Of a stretch of 64,000 nt of DNA, positions 33,320 through 44,953 are shown one piece after another. The stretch's first letter is position 1. Each line of letters begins with the position of its first letter. The stretch is from Cyathus striatus (taxonomy: Eukaryota; Basidiomycota; Agaricomycetes; Agaricales; Nidulariaceae). The notes beneath the pieces are model-generated. The model made no database searches, had not been told where the DNA came from, and saw only the letters and a program-made list of their open reading frames with translations. Position numbers and translations under genes: made by a program. The DNA lies in the NCBI GenBank assembly GCA_025738555.1, contig JAOVFP010000012.1:1674001-1738000 (forward strand), read 5' to 3'.

Positions 33320-36300
33320 GAGGGGTGTTAGCCAATTTGATCATAAAAAGCCCAGGATTTATGAGTGCTGCAATCATAAAACCAGGGCTTTTTATGAGTG
33401 CCTCTACTATTATATATTTACTAATGAATCTATGGGTTACTTAATGAATGTAGTGGTGATCATAGGTGATCATAGGTTATGTCAAGTGCATATTCATATA
33501 CTATTACTACTAATAGTTTCCAAGGTGATCATAGGTGATCATAGGCCATTTCATGTGTGTATTCATATATTGTTACTACTAATGAATCTATGGGTTACTA
33601 ATGAATGTAGTGGTGATCATAGGTGATCATAGGCTTTTTCAAGTGTGTATTCACCTATTATTACTACTAATGATTTTCAAGGTGATCATAGGTGATCATA
33701 GGTCTCATATATATTAGTAAATGTCACATCTGTCACATATATTCGCACGCGTCACATCTGTCACGTATATTCGCACGTGTCACATCTGCCCATCTTTCAT
33801 GTATATTTGCACGTGCCACACCTGTCACATGTATTCACACGCGTCACATCTACCCATCTTTCATGTATGTTCGCACGTGTCACAGCTGTCACGTATATTC
33901 GCACGCATCACAGTTGTCACACATTTGTCACGCTTTTCACGCGCGTCACGCTTTTCACGCGCGTCACGCTTTTCACGCGCGTCACGCTTTTCACGCGCGT
34001 CACGCTTTTCACGCGCGTCACGCTTTTCACGCGCGTCACGCTTTTCACGCGCGTCACGCTTTTCACGCGCGTCACGCTTTCACGCGCGTCACGCTTTTCA
34101 CGCGCGTCACGCTTTTCACGCGCGTCACGCTTTTCACGCGCGTCACGCTTTCACGCGCGTCACGCTTTTCACGCGCGTCACGCTTTTCACGCGCGTCACG
34201 CTTTTCACGCGCGTCACGCTTTTCACGCGCGTCACGCTTTTCACGCGCGTCACGCTTTTCACGCGCGTCACGCTTTTCACGCGCGTCACGCTTTTCACGC
34301 GCGTCACGCTTTTCACGCGCGTCACGCTTTTCACGCGCGTCACGCTTTTCACGCGCGTCACGCTTTTCATGTGTGTCACGCTTTTCATGTGTGTCACTCT
34401 TTTCATGCGCGTCACGCACGTCACATTTGTCACACTTTTAGCCCTCGTCACACATGTCACATACTTACATTTGTCACACTTTGCACATCTATCATGTATT
34501 TGATGGGTGTCACTCTTTTGATTTTTGATTTATCTGACACAAGATATAACAACTATAAGTATGTGTACTTAATTTTGCTTTCAACATTTGCTCACACGTG
34601 TGGAGCCTGAAGGCACAGTAGGAAGGAGAATTATAATGTACTGAACACTTAACACTAGTGAGAGAAGCTCATCACATGTGTCTGGTTACCTGTATATCTA
34701 TACCATTGTTCAAATTGTTTCAGACCAGAAGTATCCAAAAGTGCAGAGTACATTATTAAAGCAAAGAAAAAAAACCCACTCCTGTTAAATTGGGGGTTAT
34801 GACATGTGGCAATTAGTTCATTATGGAAGTGTATCAGTAATAAGCAACTAGAATGAAACATGTAAAGTGTGTATGTAAGGTCAATGACATTTTACAATCA
34901 AGACTAGAAATTTTATATAATGGGATTGAACATTTTCATATTAAACAATTTGGTAATAGACTCACACATGGACAAAAAATGTGAAAGAATGGTGAAATAT
35001 GTGATTCTACATCACATCAAACTTACACATCTCAGTTATTAGATGATCTATTGGTTATAATGATATCTTCAATACTCACTATTTAGTTTTATCTACTTAC
35101 TCTGTATGACTATATAATAGTTTGATTTACTGATACAGAGAGGTAATGAGAACTATCTTCACTCTTATTGACATTGTGTCACAATCAGTTTCACTTCTAC
35201 ACTGCCATATGTATTCACACCTCTGATATATGTTGTTTATACTTATACTCAGATAGCATGACTTCATCTTTGAGACAAGCATATGACTATTGGCAGGATC
35301 AACCAGGTAACTACTCAGATGGAATCAGAAAGTGGTTCATGCATATACTATTGCTCAGTATGTCCTACTTAACATAGTTATCAAATTTAGATATGTTGTC
35401 AATGTCAAAGGCCAAATTACATCACTGAGCTGCAAAGTGACAAATGTAACATATGCAAAGAGTATGATGAGTGATAATGTGAATCAAAAGAGTAACACCC
35501 ATCAAATACATGATAGATGTGCAAAGTGTGACAAATGTAAGTATGTGACATGTGTGACGAGGGCTAAAAGTGTGACAAATGTGACGTGCGTGACGCGCAT
35601 GAAAAGAGTGACACACATGAAAAGCGTGACGCGCGTGAAAAGCGTGACGCGCGTGAAAAGCGTGACGCGCGTGAAAAGCGTGACGCGCGTGAAAAGCGTG
35701 ACGCGCGTGAAAAGCGTGACGCGCGTGAAAAGCGTGACGCGCGTGAAAAGCGTGACGCGCGTGAAAAGCGTGACGCGCGTGAAAAGCGTGACGCGCGTGA
35801 AAAGCGTGACAAATGTGTGACAACTGTGATGCGTGCGAATATACGTGACAGCTGTGACACGTGCGAACATACATGAAAGATGGGTAGATGTGACACGTAT
35901 GAATACATGTGACAGATGTGACACATGCGAATATACATGAAAGATGGGCAGATGTGACACATGCGAATATATGTGACAGATGTGACACGTGCGAATATAT
36001 GTGACAGATGTGACACGTGCGAATATACGTGACAGATGTGACGCGTGCGAATATATGTGACCAATGTGACATTTGCTAATATATATGAGACCTATGATCA
36101 CCTATGATCACCTGTGAAATCATTAGTAGTAATAATATGTGAATATGCACTTGAAATGACCTATAATCACCTATGATCATCTTGGAAATCATTAGTAGTA
36201 ATAATAGGTGAATATGCACTTGAAATGACCTATGATCACCTATGATCACCTTGAAAATCATTAGTAGTAATAATAGGTGAATATGCACTTGAAATGACCT

Positions 36301-36749
36301 ATGATCACCTATGATCACCTTGAAAATCATTAGTAGTAATAATAGGTGAATATGCACTTGAAAAAGCCTATGATCACCTATGATCACCTTGAAAATCATT
36401 AGTAGTAATAATAGGTGAATACACACTTGAAAAAGCCTATGATCACCTATGATCACCACTACATTCATTAGTAACCCATAGATTCATTAGTAGTAACAAA
36501 ATATGAATACACACTTGAAATGGCCTATGATCATCTATGATCACCTTGGAAACTATTAGTAGTAATAGTATATGAATATGCACTTGAAATAACCTATGAT
36601 CACCTATGATCACCACTACATTCATTAAGTAATCCATAGATTCATTAGTAAATATATAATAGTAGAGGCACTCATAAAAAGCCCTGGTTTTATGATTGCG
36701 GCACTCATAAATCCTGGGCTTTTTATGATCACAATTGGCTGACACTAAT
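33320..36749. mobile_element. Y: 3.4-kb near-palindromic element with W-type ends
   Basis: Exact 8-bp TSD GCTATCCC at 33,312-33,319 and 36,750-36,757. Ends GTGTTAGCCAATTTGATCAT and, inverted, GTGTCAGCCAATTGTGATCA, followed by matching ATAAAAAGCCCAGGATTTAT. Each arm, about 1.2 kb, holds in order the terminal repeat, 67-bp units with GTGATCATAGGTGATCATAG, a CACGTATATTCGCACG block, and an 18-bp satellite. The core 34,500-35,480 is unique and non-coding. Ends and 67-bp units match the right end of W, so it is a non-autonomous member of that KDZ family. All frames in the satellites are repeats, not proteins. Confidence 0.9.
33935..34410. repeat. 18-bp satellite, left arm of Y
   Basis: About 26 copies of GCGCGTCACGCTTTTCAC. 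The right arm has about 12 inverted copies at 35,600-35,815. Each unit has three CpGs and these are intact in almost every copy, unlike the surrounding older sequence. Confidence 0.9.
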
Positions 36750-37233
36750 GCTATCCCATCTTCATTGCCGCACCTGTATATACCCTAGGTTATACTAAGG
36801 AAGAATTCACCTCCTTTTTCCGACTTTACTTTGCGTGCACTATTGAGTCCTCTGAGCTACTAATTCTATAGGAAGTGTCAACATCTGAATCTTGTCCGCT
36901 AAGTCTTTGTTGCCATCTCTAATAAGTACCAACTACTTTAGTCTAGGTTTCAGGTGTGACGCCGGCCACGCATCAACCAATTAATTCTTCCACAGTAGTG
37001 ACCCTTCCCCAAAATATGTCAAGTCGTCAAGTCGCATCACTCTCCTGGTCCCCACCACTCACAATTGAATTCAGTGGCAAATTACTAACATAACCGGCAA
37101 TGCGCGAATGCGAACCTAGTGCAAACTTCAACCAATTTACTCGGATTTGTAGTTGGAACTTTCCAGCACTCCTCCTATTCCACCATCTATCACACTGTAA
37201 GCCTTCACAGACCACGACATATGGACACCGACT

Positions 37234-39720
37234 ATGACAAGGGACTCATGGGCTACCGACACACAGCGTGATTGGCTCTTGGAAAGGTTACCAGCCTATC
37301 TCCGGGCGAGGGACTTGAGGGATACGAATAAGTGGCTCCAACGCTTATACAGAGAATGGGCAGAGGAGTGGGGACTACCGAAAGATGTAACCTGGCATGA
37401 AAGGCGTACAGTAAGCATCATCCAATAATTATATGTATATAGTAACTTACAGTCGCTTACTATCACAGCAACTGAGTAATTGGTTTTGGAATAATATCCG
37501 TGACTCTACTGCAATGACTCAAGGTACTCTGGACACCAAACCAGTAAAGGTGCGGAAGCAACCCCTTTATGAGTGGCAGGTCTACCACAAGCTCTACTCG
37601 GACCACATTGAGACCTTCATAAATGCTGAGTGGGATGAATACTGTTCTTCAGTTCCACAAGGTGTAAAGCTGGCAAAGTCGCGGTCCCAGGTCAAAGATG
37701 AAGTGGTCCAGAAACTCTACGACATAGAAGATGAGAGCATCAAGAATGAAGTCAAATCTCACCATGAAATGATGCAAAATAGACACTACAAAGACGACTT
37801 GGAGATTGAGAATGAAGTGCCTAGTAACAAATCATATGAGAAGTAAGTAACGTGTTTTTGAATACATTCACTTACACATAAGTACCCTTAGAGCAATAAA
37901 AAGACTTCCTGCTTCAATCACTTCAAGAATTGAAAAATTCCAGGAATTAACTGGGTGGAACTTTACTGTTTTTGCTGGCGGTCCAAGACCTCTTCGAGGT
38001 GGAGATATTGATACACTAATGTAAGTCAGCTTTTGTAGTTAGCTTGTCTAAATTTTCGAATACTCACATTTTACATGGAGCTGTCACTTCAGTCTTGATC
38101 CAGATGGAAACAACTGGGCACAATCATTAGGTACAGATGAGTTCGCGAAAATTATTGAGAACAAGTTCGATGACTTTCTATATAAATGTTTCTGTAAGTT
38201 CATGGATACACTTTCATGTTTATAACAAGTTCGTAACTGACTTACATACCAAAGCTAAGGAAGAACACGATTCAAGAAGTCTTGCTAGCAGTTCGGGGCG
38301 ATCATCCTCATCTAGTTCAGTGGATGGACCGGCAGTTTCTGAAGGTGGAAGTAGCTTGGATGAGGGGGAGGAAGAAAACGGTGCTGATGGGGGTGAGAAG
38401 GATATCGAACAGCAGGCTGAGACACCCAAACTCAACCTTCCTATCAAATATATTATGACATCTGATGGTCAACGTATGTCCAAATATGATGCAACAAGGA
38501 ATGACAATATTGCTGCGAACCAGCAGTTTCTCGTGGAGTTAGGATTAGGACCTCTACCACCTTGCAACAAAGGAACGAAGCAGCGCCGAACCCTGAAGAA
38601 AACGAAATCACACAATAGTTCCAATGGTGTACGACGATCTGCTTGTGTAGAACAGAAGAAGTACGTACTCATGTGTTTTATTTTGACAGCTAAGTACTTA
38701 CTTTGGATTGTATTTCATCTTCAAAACTACTCTGGGGTCACCAATCATCAATGAAAATATCATTCCCATGTCAAGAAGCTCCGACTCAGACAATCAGCGA
38801 ACAGCGAATGAAGTTCCCAGGTAGGCTGTCAATTGATTCATTTCGTACATATCTAACTAACTCCCTTTAACATGAAGCAATACTCCTACCACTGAATGTG
38901 ATGTGCAAGGCACTGGTGGTACTGGTGCACTGAGCAAGCAGAGCTGCACAGCTGAAAAGTAAGTATTCTTGAAATAATTCGTACTTGTAGATTTTATATA
39001 TGTCTTGGATAGTGGCAGTGATCGTACAATTACGGCTACTACAGGGGAAAATGTCGGGCCGCTTCCAGACTATGCACAGGTATACGTAGACTACCTCAAT
39101 AAGGTATCATCAGACTGATGCTGGGAATCCCTAGTGACTGAGTGGAAGCATTTCGAGCTGAAGAAACCCGACATATTAGTAAGTATTCACTTCAGTGCAC
39201 AGTTCTGAAGCTTACCTATACCGCTAGCCCTTCTCTACTACTAATTGTCCTGTGGAAGTGTCCTGGTGGATCCAGCGTCACCGTAGCCCATCAGTTATAC
39301 CGAGTATAACAGCAGCGAAATACGGCCCTACCTGGATGGTCTGGTGGACCTCTATTCAACCACAGTGGCGGCGCCTTTCAGACACACTTACAAAGTCTGT
39401 GCCATCAGAGGGTTTGGAGTGGACTTCGTTGTTCTGCGGGGGGCCACTGGGATTGTGTTGTGTTATTATATCATTATCGTGGTGGGTTTCTGCAATTAAG
39501 CAGGTACTAGATGACTCAGCAGAGGACCTTTGGAGCACTGTCGAAGATTTCACCTGGGTTTTGCAGCAAATTAATACCCTACCCATACCTGTAGGAGCCA
39601 AACGGGCCAGAGAGAATGGTTCAGAGCCTACAAAACTAAAGAAGCGGTGCGTGATATTTGATAAGTATGCTATGTGTTATGACATTGAAACTACATAATC
39701 TGTCGAACAGCGCAAGGAAA
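37234..39720 (+). pseudogene. Multi-exon gene of unknown function carried in X
   Basis: A chain of exons with consistent phase: exon 1 37,234-37,410 (TQRDWLLERLPAYLRARD), exon 2 37,469-37,842 (QLSNWFWNNIRDST, YEWQVYHKLYSDHIETF), exon 3 37,892-38,020 (ITSRIEKFQELTGWNFTVFA), exon 4 38,094-38,193, a Ser/Glu-rich exon from about 38,256, further short exons, and a last part 39,255-39,650 (WWTSIQPQWRRL, GLEWTSLFCGGPLGL, WVLQQINTLPIP). GT-AG borders are good. One in-frame TGA lies in VSSD-CWESL near 39,116, where Arg (CGA) is likely. It resembles a large hypothetical family of agaricomycetes with WLL-R-P-Y starts; function unknown to me. The position fits transposon cargo or an older host gene trapped in X. 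Confidence 0.6.
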
Positions 39721-40551
39721 TAGCCAATGAATGTGTGTGAACGCTGCATTCATCACATCGATACTTAACAAGACCTTTCAATTTATCATATGTTTCAGAA
39801 TATTGTTACCAATGCTCCGAGTTACTAATCATTTTAATTCTCTTCAATGATGGCATATGTTCAATTTAATTCCTTTCTAATTTTAAAACCAATACATATT
39901 TACATACAATCTTTTACATTTATGATACAAATTTTGATTCACTTACATTCCTTAAACATTTGCCAATAGTTCGTAGACAATCCATTTCTTTACTTATATT
40001 AAAGAGTTCTTTGATATGCTTCAGCATTGTTAATTTTAAATAAAACTGGTGAGCAGTGGTGAGTGTGGGCAGGACCAATCAAACCGGCTGCAAGCAGAGC
40101 GCTTGTTTGATGATGTAAATGTTGTCAGTTGTGCTTCCAACAATGTTCCTGTGCTACAGCTCAAGTGCCTTCAAACTTCTTCTCGCCCCTACACAATATA
40201 ACAAATTAAAGTTCCCTTACTCACCCCCCTGACATTGCCAAATATTGTCCAAATAAGTTGTACTCTATTATTTCGAGATGTCACCCAAATACTTACATTA
40301 TTCTTACTCAGACTTCGGTAAATACAAGCGATGCAGGCAGAATGACAAGGGAGATTGTAATGAAACCCAGACTTCTTCGGTCGCTCTAGTTCGTTCAATA
40401 ACTTCAATTTAATCTCTGATTCAACTCCCTTACTTGCTCTCAAGCTCTACTCAAGCTTGTAAATCATCCAGTGATATATTCATTTGCATCAGTAAGCTTT
40501 GAAAACAAACTCAATATTTAAATTTTTATTCGAAGTTGGGCTTTGACAGCT
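39721..40551. other. No gene recognised
   Basis: AT-rich. An 84-aa minus-strand frame (40,443-40,189) has no recognisable domain. Confidence 0.3.
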
Positions 40552-41098
40552 AACCAGTGCTAGGGCTGTACACTGTACCGTATACTGTTTTCAACCGTTC
40601 CTTTGTGCACCGAAAATTGATTTCAAATTTGTGTCATACATTATGAGTTTAAATTGAATTTAAGTACACAAAAATGTTTGCAGTATTTAAATCATCATAT
40701 ATCCCAGGTTTTATAATGATAAAATAAAAGATGAAGTTACTATATGATTTTTACATGTTTTTGGAAGATTTCGGCTCACACCAGTCCTTTGTACAGCGTC
40801 ACACATTTGTGACACACACCCTACATTTGTGACTGACAACCCTTGTGACATCATGCTTCTAGGTCAGGAATGGCCCGAAATTTGGGAAAATAAACAAATT
40901 CGAACATATCACAACAATTAGGATTGGAGACGAAGAAAAAGTCACGCAAAGTTAAAGTATCCATGCTATGCTATATATATATGTGGTTAAATGTTAAGTG
41001 GACACAGTTTTCGTGGAACTAATGGGCGGTGTACAAGGGATTGGGGGTGTACAAAGGAACGGTTGAAAACAGTATGGTATACGGGGGTACATGTTGCA
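40552..41098. mobile_element. T: about 0.55-kb inverted-repeat element
   Basis: An inverted repeat of about 45 bp with core TACTGTTTTCAACCGTTCCT lies at 40,560-40,612 and 41,035-41,093. Its left end GGCTGTACACTGTACC differs from the right-end ATGTACCCCCGTATACC. The interior has GTGACACACACC and CATTTGTGACTGACAAC. No clear TSD, so borders are approximate. Confidence 0.6.
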
Positions 41099-41219
41099 GT
41101 CACAAGACGGTTACGGTATGTCCGTAACCGTACCATATCTGAACATCTTTTATATCTCGGAATAACGGTACGGTACTGTCAATGGTCAAATACGGCATAT
41201 ATGATTGATACGGCACAGT

Positions 41220-41891
41220 AGTGTTGCCACGGTTTGAATTTTACCGGTTTTGTGGAGTTGACAACGGAAGGGTCAAGTTAAGCTGTACCTGAGTGATGAA
41301 CTCGACTCAACTTGCAACTAAGTCATCGACTTACATATAAAACATATCTTATTGTGATTTTCCTAGTAAAACTCAATCTTAAAGAAAATATAAATGATAT
41401 ATCCTATCTTATGCATGTACACAAGCTTACAGCGTTTTTTATAATATAATTCACGTTTGAAGTCATAATTGTTGCAGTTAAATAAAAGTGAAAGTTGTAG
41501 GAATACAAGCGCCTATTGCACAGGGCTGACATCGTGTGCGCATGCTTGGTGGCAGGCGCCTACCGGTAAGTTACCAAAGTAAAGATATGAATTATGGCGT
41601 AATATTCATAAAATATCATAATTAATGCCAAGATCACGTAGAAATTATCCTGAATTCAAAGGTGTGCCATAGTGACTTGATACACAAAATATGCCGCCGT
41701 ACGGAGCAGACTGCATTGGAAGGCTGATATATGAGACTTTTATGCAACTTAAACCGACTAAGTCGATTTCGAATCGACCTCTTCGGGAAGTCAAGTCATG
41801 AGAACCAGAAGTCAACAATGTCGACTCAACTCAACTTTTTTCAGTCCCACTTGTATGGTTTGCGGTTTTTGAGTTGAACCGTGGCAACACT
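41220..41891. mobile_element. S: 672-bp MITE with direct repeats
   Basis: Ends AGTGTTGCCACGGTTTGAA and, inverted, AGTGTTGCCACGGTTCAA. The 10-bp repeat ACGGCACAGT abuts both sides (41,210-41,219; 41,892-41,901). The TIR and an 8- to 10-bp duplication suit a hAT-type MITE. Non-coding; it contains paired GAGTCGACTTAGTC-like motifs. Confidence 0.85.
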
Positions 41892-41901
41892 ACGGCACAG
41901 T

Positions 41902-43980
41902 GGATTTTTGTATTTATGTATGAAGTTCCGAGTGTGGAAATATTTGCCATAACCGTGATTTGGCTGTGTCATAACTTTGGGGCGTTGTAATTCCAAATTT
42001 TGCGGCTCCTTCCACATATATATCTACTAAGCCCTGTTATTGATATTTTATAACCTATTTTCTGTCTGTTCTTTCTATCGTCTTCCTTCTCAGAGAGGTT
42101 TCCCACGATTTCCCATGCTTACTGGGAGTGAACAAGAAGTACATTCACAAGCATCATTAGCCATGTCACCTTGTATTTATGTTGTGGCCACACTGAAGTG
42201 TAAATTAAAAATGTGCACTACATGTACCACTGCAGTATCTCTATTTATGTCTAAAATTCTGAAGGTGAGTGAACATTGTTCTCACAATTTGAATTGGTGT
42301 TATCATGTTTATATTATCATACCCACTTTCGTGCACATTTTTCGTTGCTGATATGTCACGTGACTTCCATCAAGCGTGTCAACGCATCTGCCGTTGAACA
42401 ATCTCAACAATCTCAACATTGGACCGAATTCATATTACTCTCGAATGTCGGATACCGTGAAAGAAATATCAGGAAATTGACTACAGTCCAGCAAAGCAAT
42501 GGTACTTGCTACATGTAAACATATGAACACTTGAAATACAAGATTCAAAGCAATTTCAAAGTATAAGGCTTTGTAAGCCATGTCTTGCAGTGTTTGTCAG
42601 GTAAACAGACAATATACTCATTGATTTATAAGTCAACTGAAAGAGTTTGCACTACAAGTATTGGTGATACAGTTACATTCATATAGTAATAGGTTAGTAC
42701 TAGCAATGAAGTACTATCTGTACAAAGCAAATATAATAGCATAGATATTGCATGTGTGCAAATTGTGAGCACACTGCACCACCTACCTTCAGATTTGTAC
42801 TTACAAAATAAGATATTTCTGCAGCACTAGCATTCTGTTGTGTATTGGTTGTAATTATACGGATGGTATGGTACATGACTCTTACTCACATTAGCACAGA
42901 CATATAATGATATTACTACATGGACAGCTTATGTAGCAATATAAATGGTGATGTATATCATATCCATGGCTATAGAAGACACTTCAGCATAACCACAACA
43001 AAATCATTATATATACATAAATGGACACTCCTCAAAAAGCTATATACTCAAAATGGATTATGATAGCACTAATTATACTGTAGAAATTAATACAAAGATT
43101 GAATGGGATGCAGATATCAATAAAAGTAACCCCTATGATACACATATCCCTTGTTCACTCACCTCCATTAGCGTGGGAAATTTCTCGGTATAGGAAGACG
43201 AGAGGAAGAGGTAACAAAAATGGGCTATAAGACAACAATCATAGGGCACATGTTTTTAAAAATGACATACACATGAATTCTGCTATGTAATAGTACCTAT
43301 ATATTGAGAAAAAATGAAAAATAGAGGGTTTTTCCGAATTATGACACCCTGAAGTTGTGACATGAATTTTTCCACACTTATGCCACTCTGAATGGGAAAT
43401 TAATCGCCATACTGTAGTGTGGTTGCCATAGTCTACAGTTTTTCTTCAGTTTTCTGCATTTTCACTGTACAATTTTTATCTTATGTATAAATAATTGTCT
43501 CTGAATGTTATAATATCGATAACATGGTCATAAATCAATGTAGAAGCTATGTTTTTCATAAAATGTTTTCTTCAATGTATTCACATGTGTTTCCCATGCT
43601 TGGTTGATGTGCTTTAAATATACTACATAACAATCTTACAGCATTTTCAATTCACCTTTAGAATTTAATCATCTTTGCTCTGTTGTACTCTTCATTATAT
43701 GTATAATATCAGTACAAATAAAATTTATTTTGTCTGGAGACACAAATGACAAGCCATGTTCTTTCAGCTCAAAGAGGTATGAAATTAAAATATATTAGGA
43801 TATATGGTAGATGATCACCAAACATTGAAAGCTGATAGATAATATTATGTCACTGCTATGAAATTCATGAACTAGCAGCAATAAATGACTTGAATTATAT
43901 TAAATAATAATCAAAAGCAATATCTAATATTCAAATGGAACTGAGCACCTTAATGTATTCAAACAATAGTAATAAGTAGA
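41902..43980. other. No gene recognised in right interior of X
   Basis: A weak plus-strand frame at 42,040-42,351 lacks recognisable features. The rest is AT-rich non-coding up to the right subterminal array. Confidence 0.35.
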
Positions 43981-43984
43981 ACCA

Positions 43985-44850
43985 AATAGTGATTGTTTAT
44001 GGTTGCCTATAATATTGTTAGTAGTACTATTCAAATAGAATGAATAAATGATTGTTTATGATTGCCTATAGTATTATTAGTAGTACTATTAAAATAGAGT
44101 GAATAAATGATTGTTTATGATTGCCTATAGTATTGTTAGTAGTACTATTCAAATAGAATGAATAAATGATTGTTTATGATTGCCTATAGTATTATTAGTA
44201 GTACTATCCAAATAGAACAAATAAATGATTGTTTATGATTGCCTATAGTATTATTAGTAGTACTATTCAAATAGAGTGAATAAATGATTGTTTATGATTG
44301 CCTATAGTATTGTTAGTAGTACTATTCAAATAGAATGAATAAATGATTGTTTATGATTGCCTATAGTATTATTAGTAGTACTATCCAAATAGAACAAATA
44401 AATGATTGTTTATGATTGCCTATAGTATTATTAGTAGTACTATCCAAATAGAACAAATAAATGATTGTTTATGATTGCCTATAGTATTATTAGTAGTACT
44501 ATTCAAATAGAATGAATAAATGATTGTTTATGATTGCCTATAGTATTATTAGTAGTACTATCCAAATAGAACAAATAAATGATTGTTTATGATTGCCTAT
44601 AGTATTATTAGTAGTACTATTCAAATAGAATGAATCAATGATTGTTTATGATTGCCTATAGTATTATTAGTAGTACTATTCAAATAGAGTGAATAAATGA
44701 TTGTTTATGATTGCCTATAGTATTGTTAGTAGTACTATTCAAATAGAATGAATAAATAATTGTTTATGATTGCCTATAGTATTATTAGTAGTACTATTCA
44801 AATAGAATGAATCAATGATTGTTTATGATTGTCTGAAGTAAGTAGTATTA
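43985..44850. repeat. Right subterminal array of X
   Basis: About 14-15 units of 59-60 bp, inverted relative to 20,515-21,480, with landmarks AATGATTGTTTATGATTGCC and TATAGTATTATTAGTAGTAC. Followed by the right terminus and the TSD. Confidence 0.9.
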
Positions 44851-44953
44851 CTAGTACACATACAATAAAAGACAATCATATAACACATGGCTTATATGAT
44901 TGTACAATCATATAACCCTGCTATTATATGATTGTATTTAGCTGACACTTATG

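Larger units (their letters stand above)
32381..36994 (+). mobile_element. Solo LTR (long-LTR family, copy 3), split by Y
   Basis: Starts TGTGGACGATGTAGATGG and ends AATTCTTCCACA. Shares AGAGACCCGGCATGGCTTGA, CACTAGGGCTTAGGGTT, CTTTACCCTCATTGTGC and CAGCACACATGCGCTATCCC with copies 1 and 2. Without Y and the duplicated 8 bp it is about 1.18 kb. Flanks GATAG and GTAGT show only a weak TSD. No internal retroelement sequence remains. Confidence 0.75.
20433..44953. mobile_element. X: 24.5-kb KDZ element inside W
   Basis: The 9-bp duplication AAGGAAAGA lies at 20,424-20,432 and 44,954-44,962, exactly inside the W transposase exon. Ends read GTGTCAGCTAATTTGATCAT (left) and GTGTCAGCTAAATACAATCA (right, inverted), then a shared ATATAATRGCAGGGTTATAT. 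Three extra bases on the left and five on the right separate TSD from GTGTCAGC. Inside are inverted subterminal arrays (20,515-21,480; 43,985-44,850), a minus-strand KDZ transposase pseudogene, a multi-exon gene relic at 37,234-39,720, a 91-bp tandem array and nested elements V, Y, T, S plus a solo LTR. Confidence 0.9.

Noticed and set aside
33692..34610. Three overlapping 249-277-aa frames of HARHAF, RFSRAS and RVTLFT repeats
   Set aside because: They are the three readings of the 18-bp satellite in Y; 18 is a multiple of three, so every frame stays open. No start context and no conserved protein.
37234..39720. TET/JBP dioxygenase cargo, known to be linked with KDZ elements
   Set aside because: No HxD...H iron-binding pattern or JBP-like block could be read in any exon.
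20433..44953. X as a Starship-like cargo element
   Set aside because: No tyrosine recombinase (DUF3435) captain. Instead a KDZ transposase, inverted subterminal arrays and a 9-bp TSD are present.
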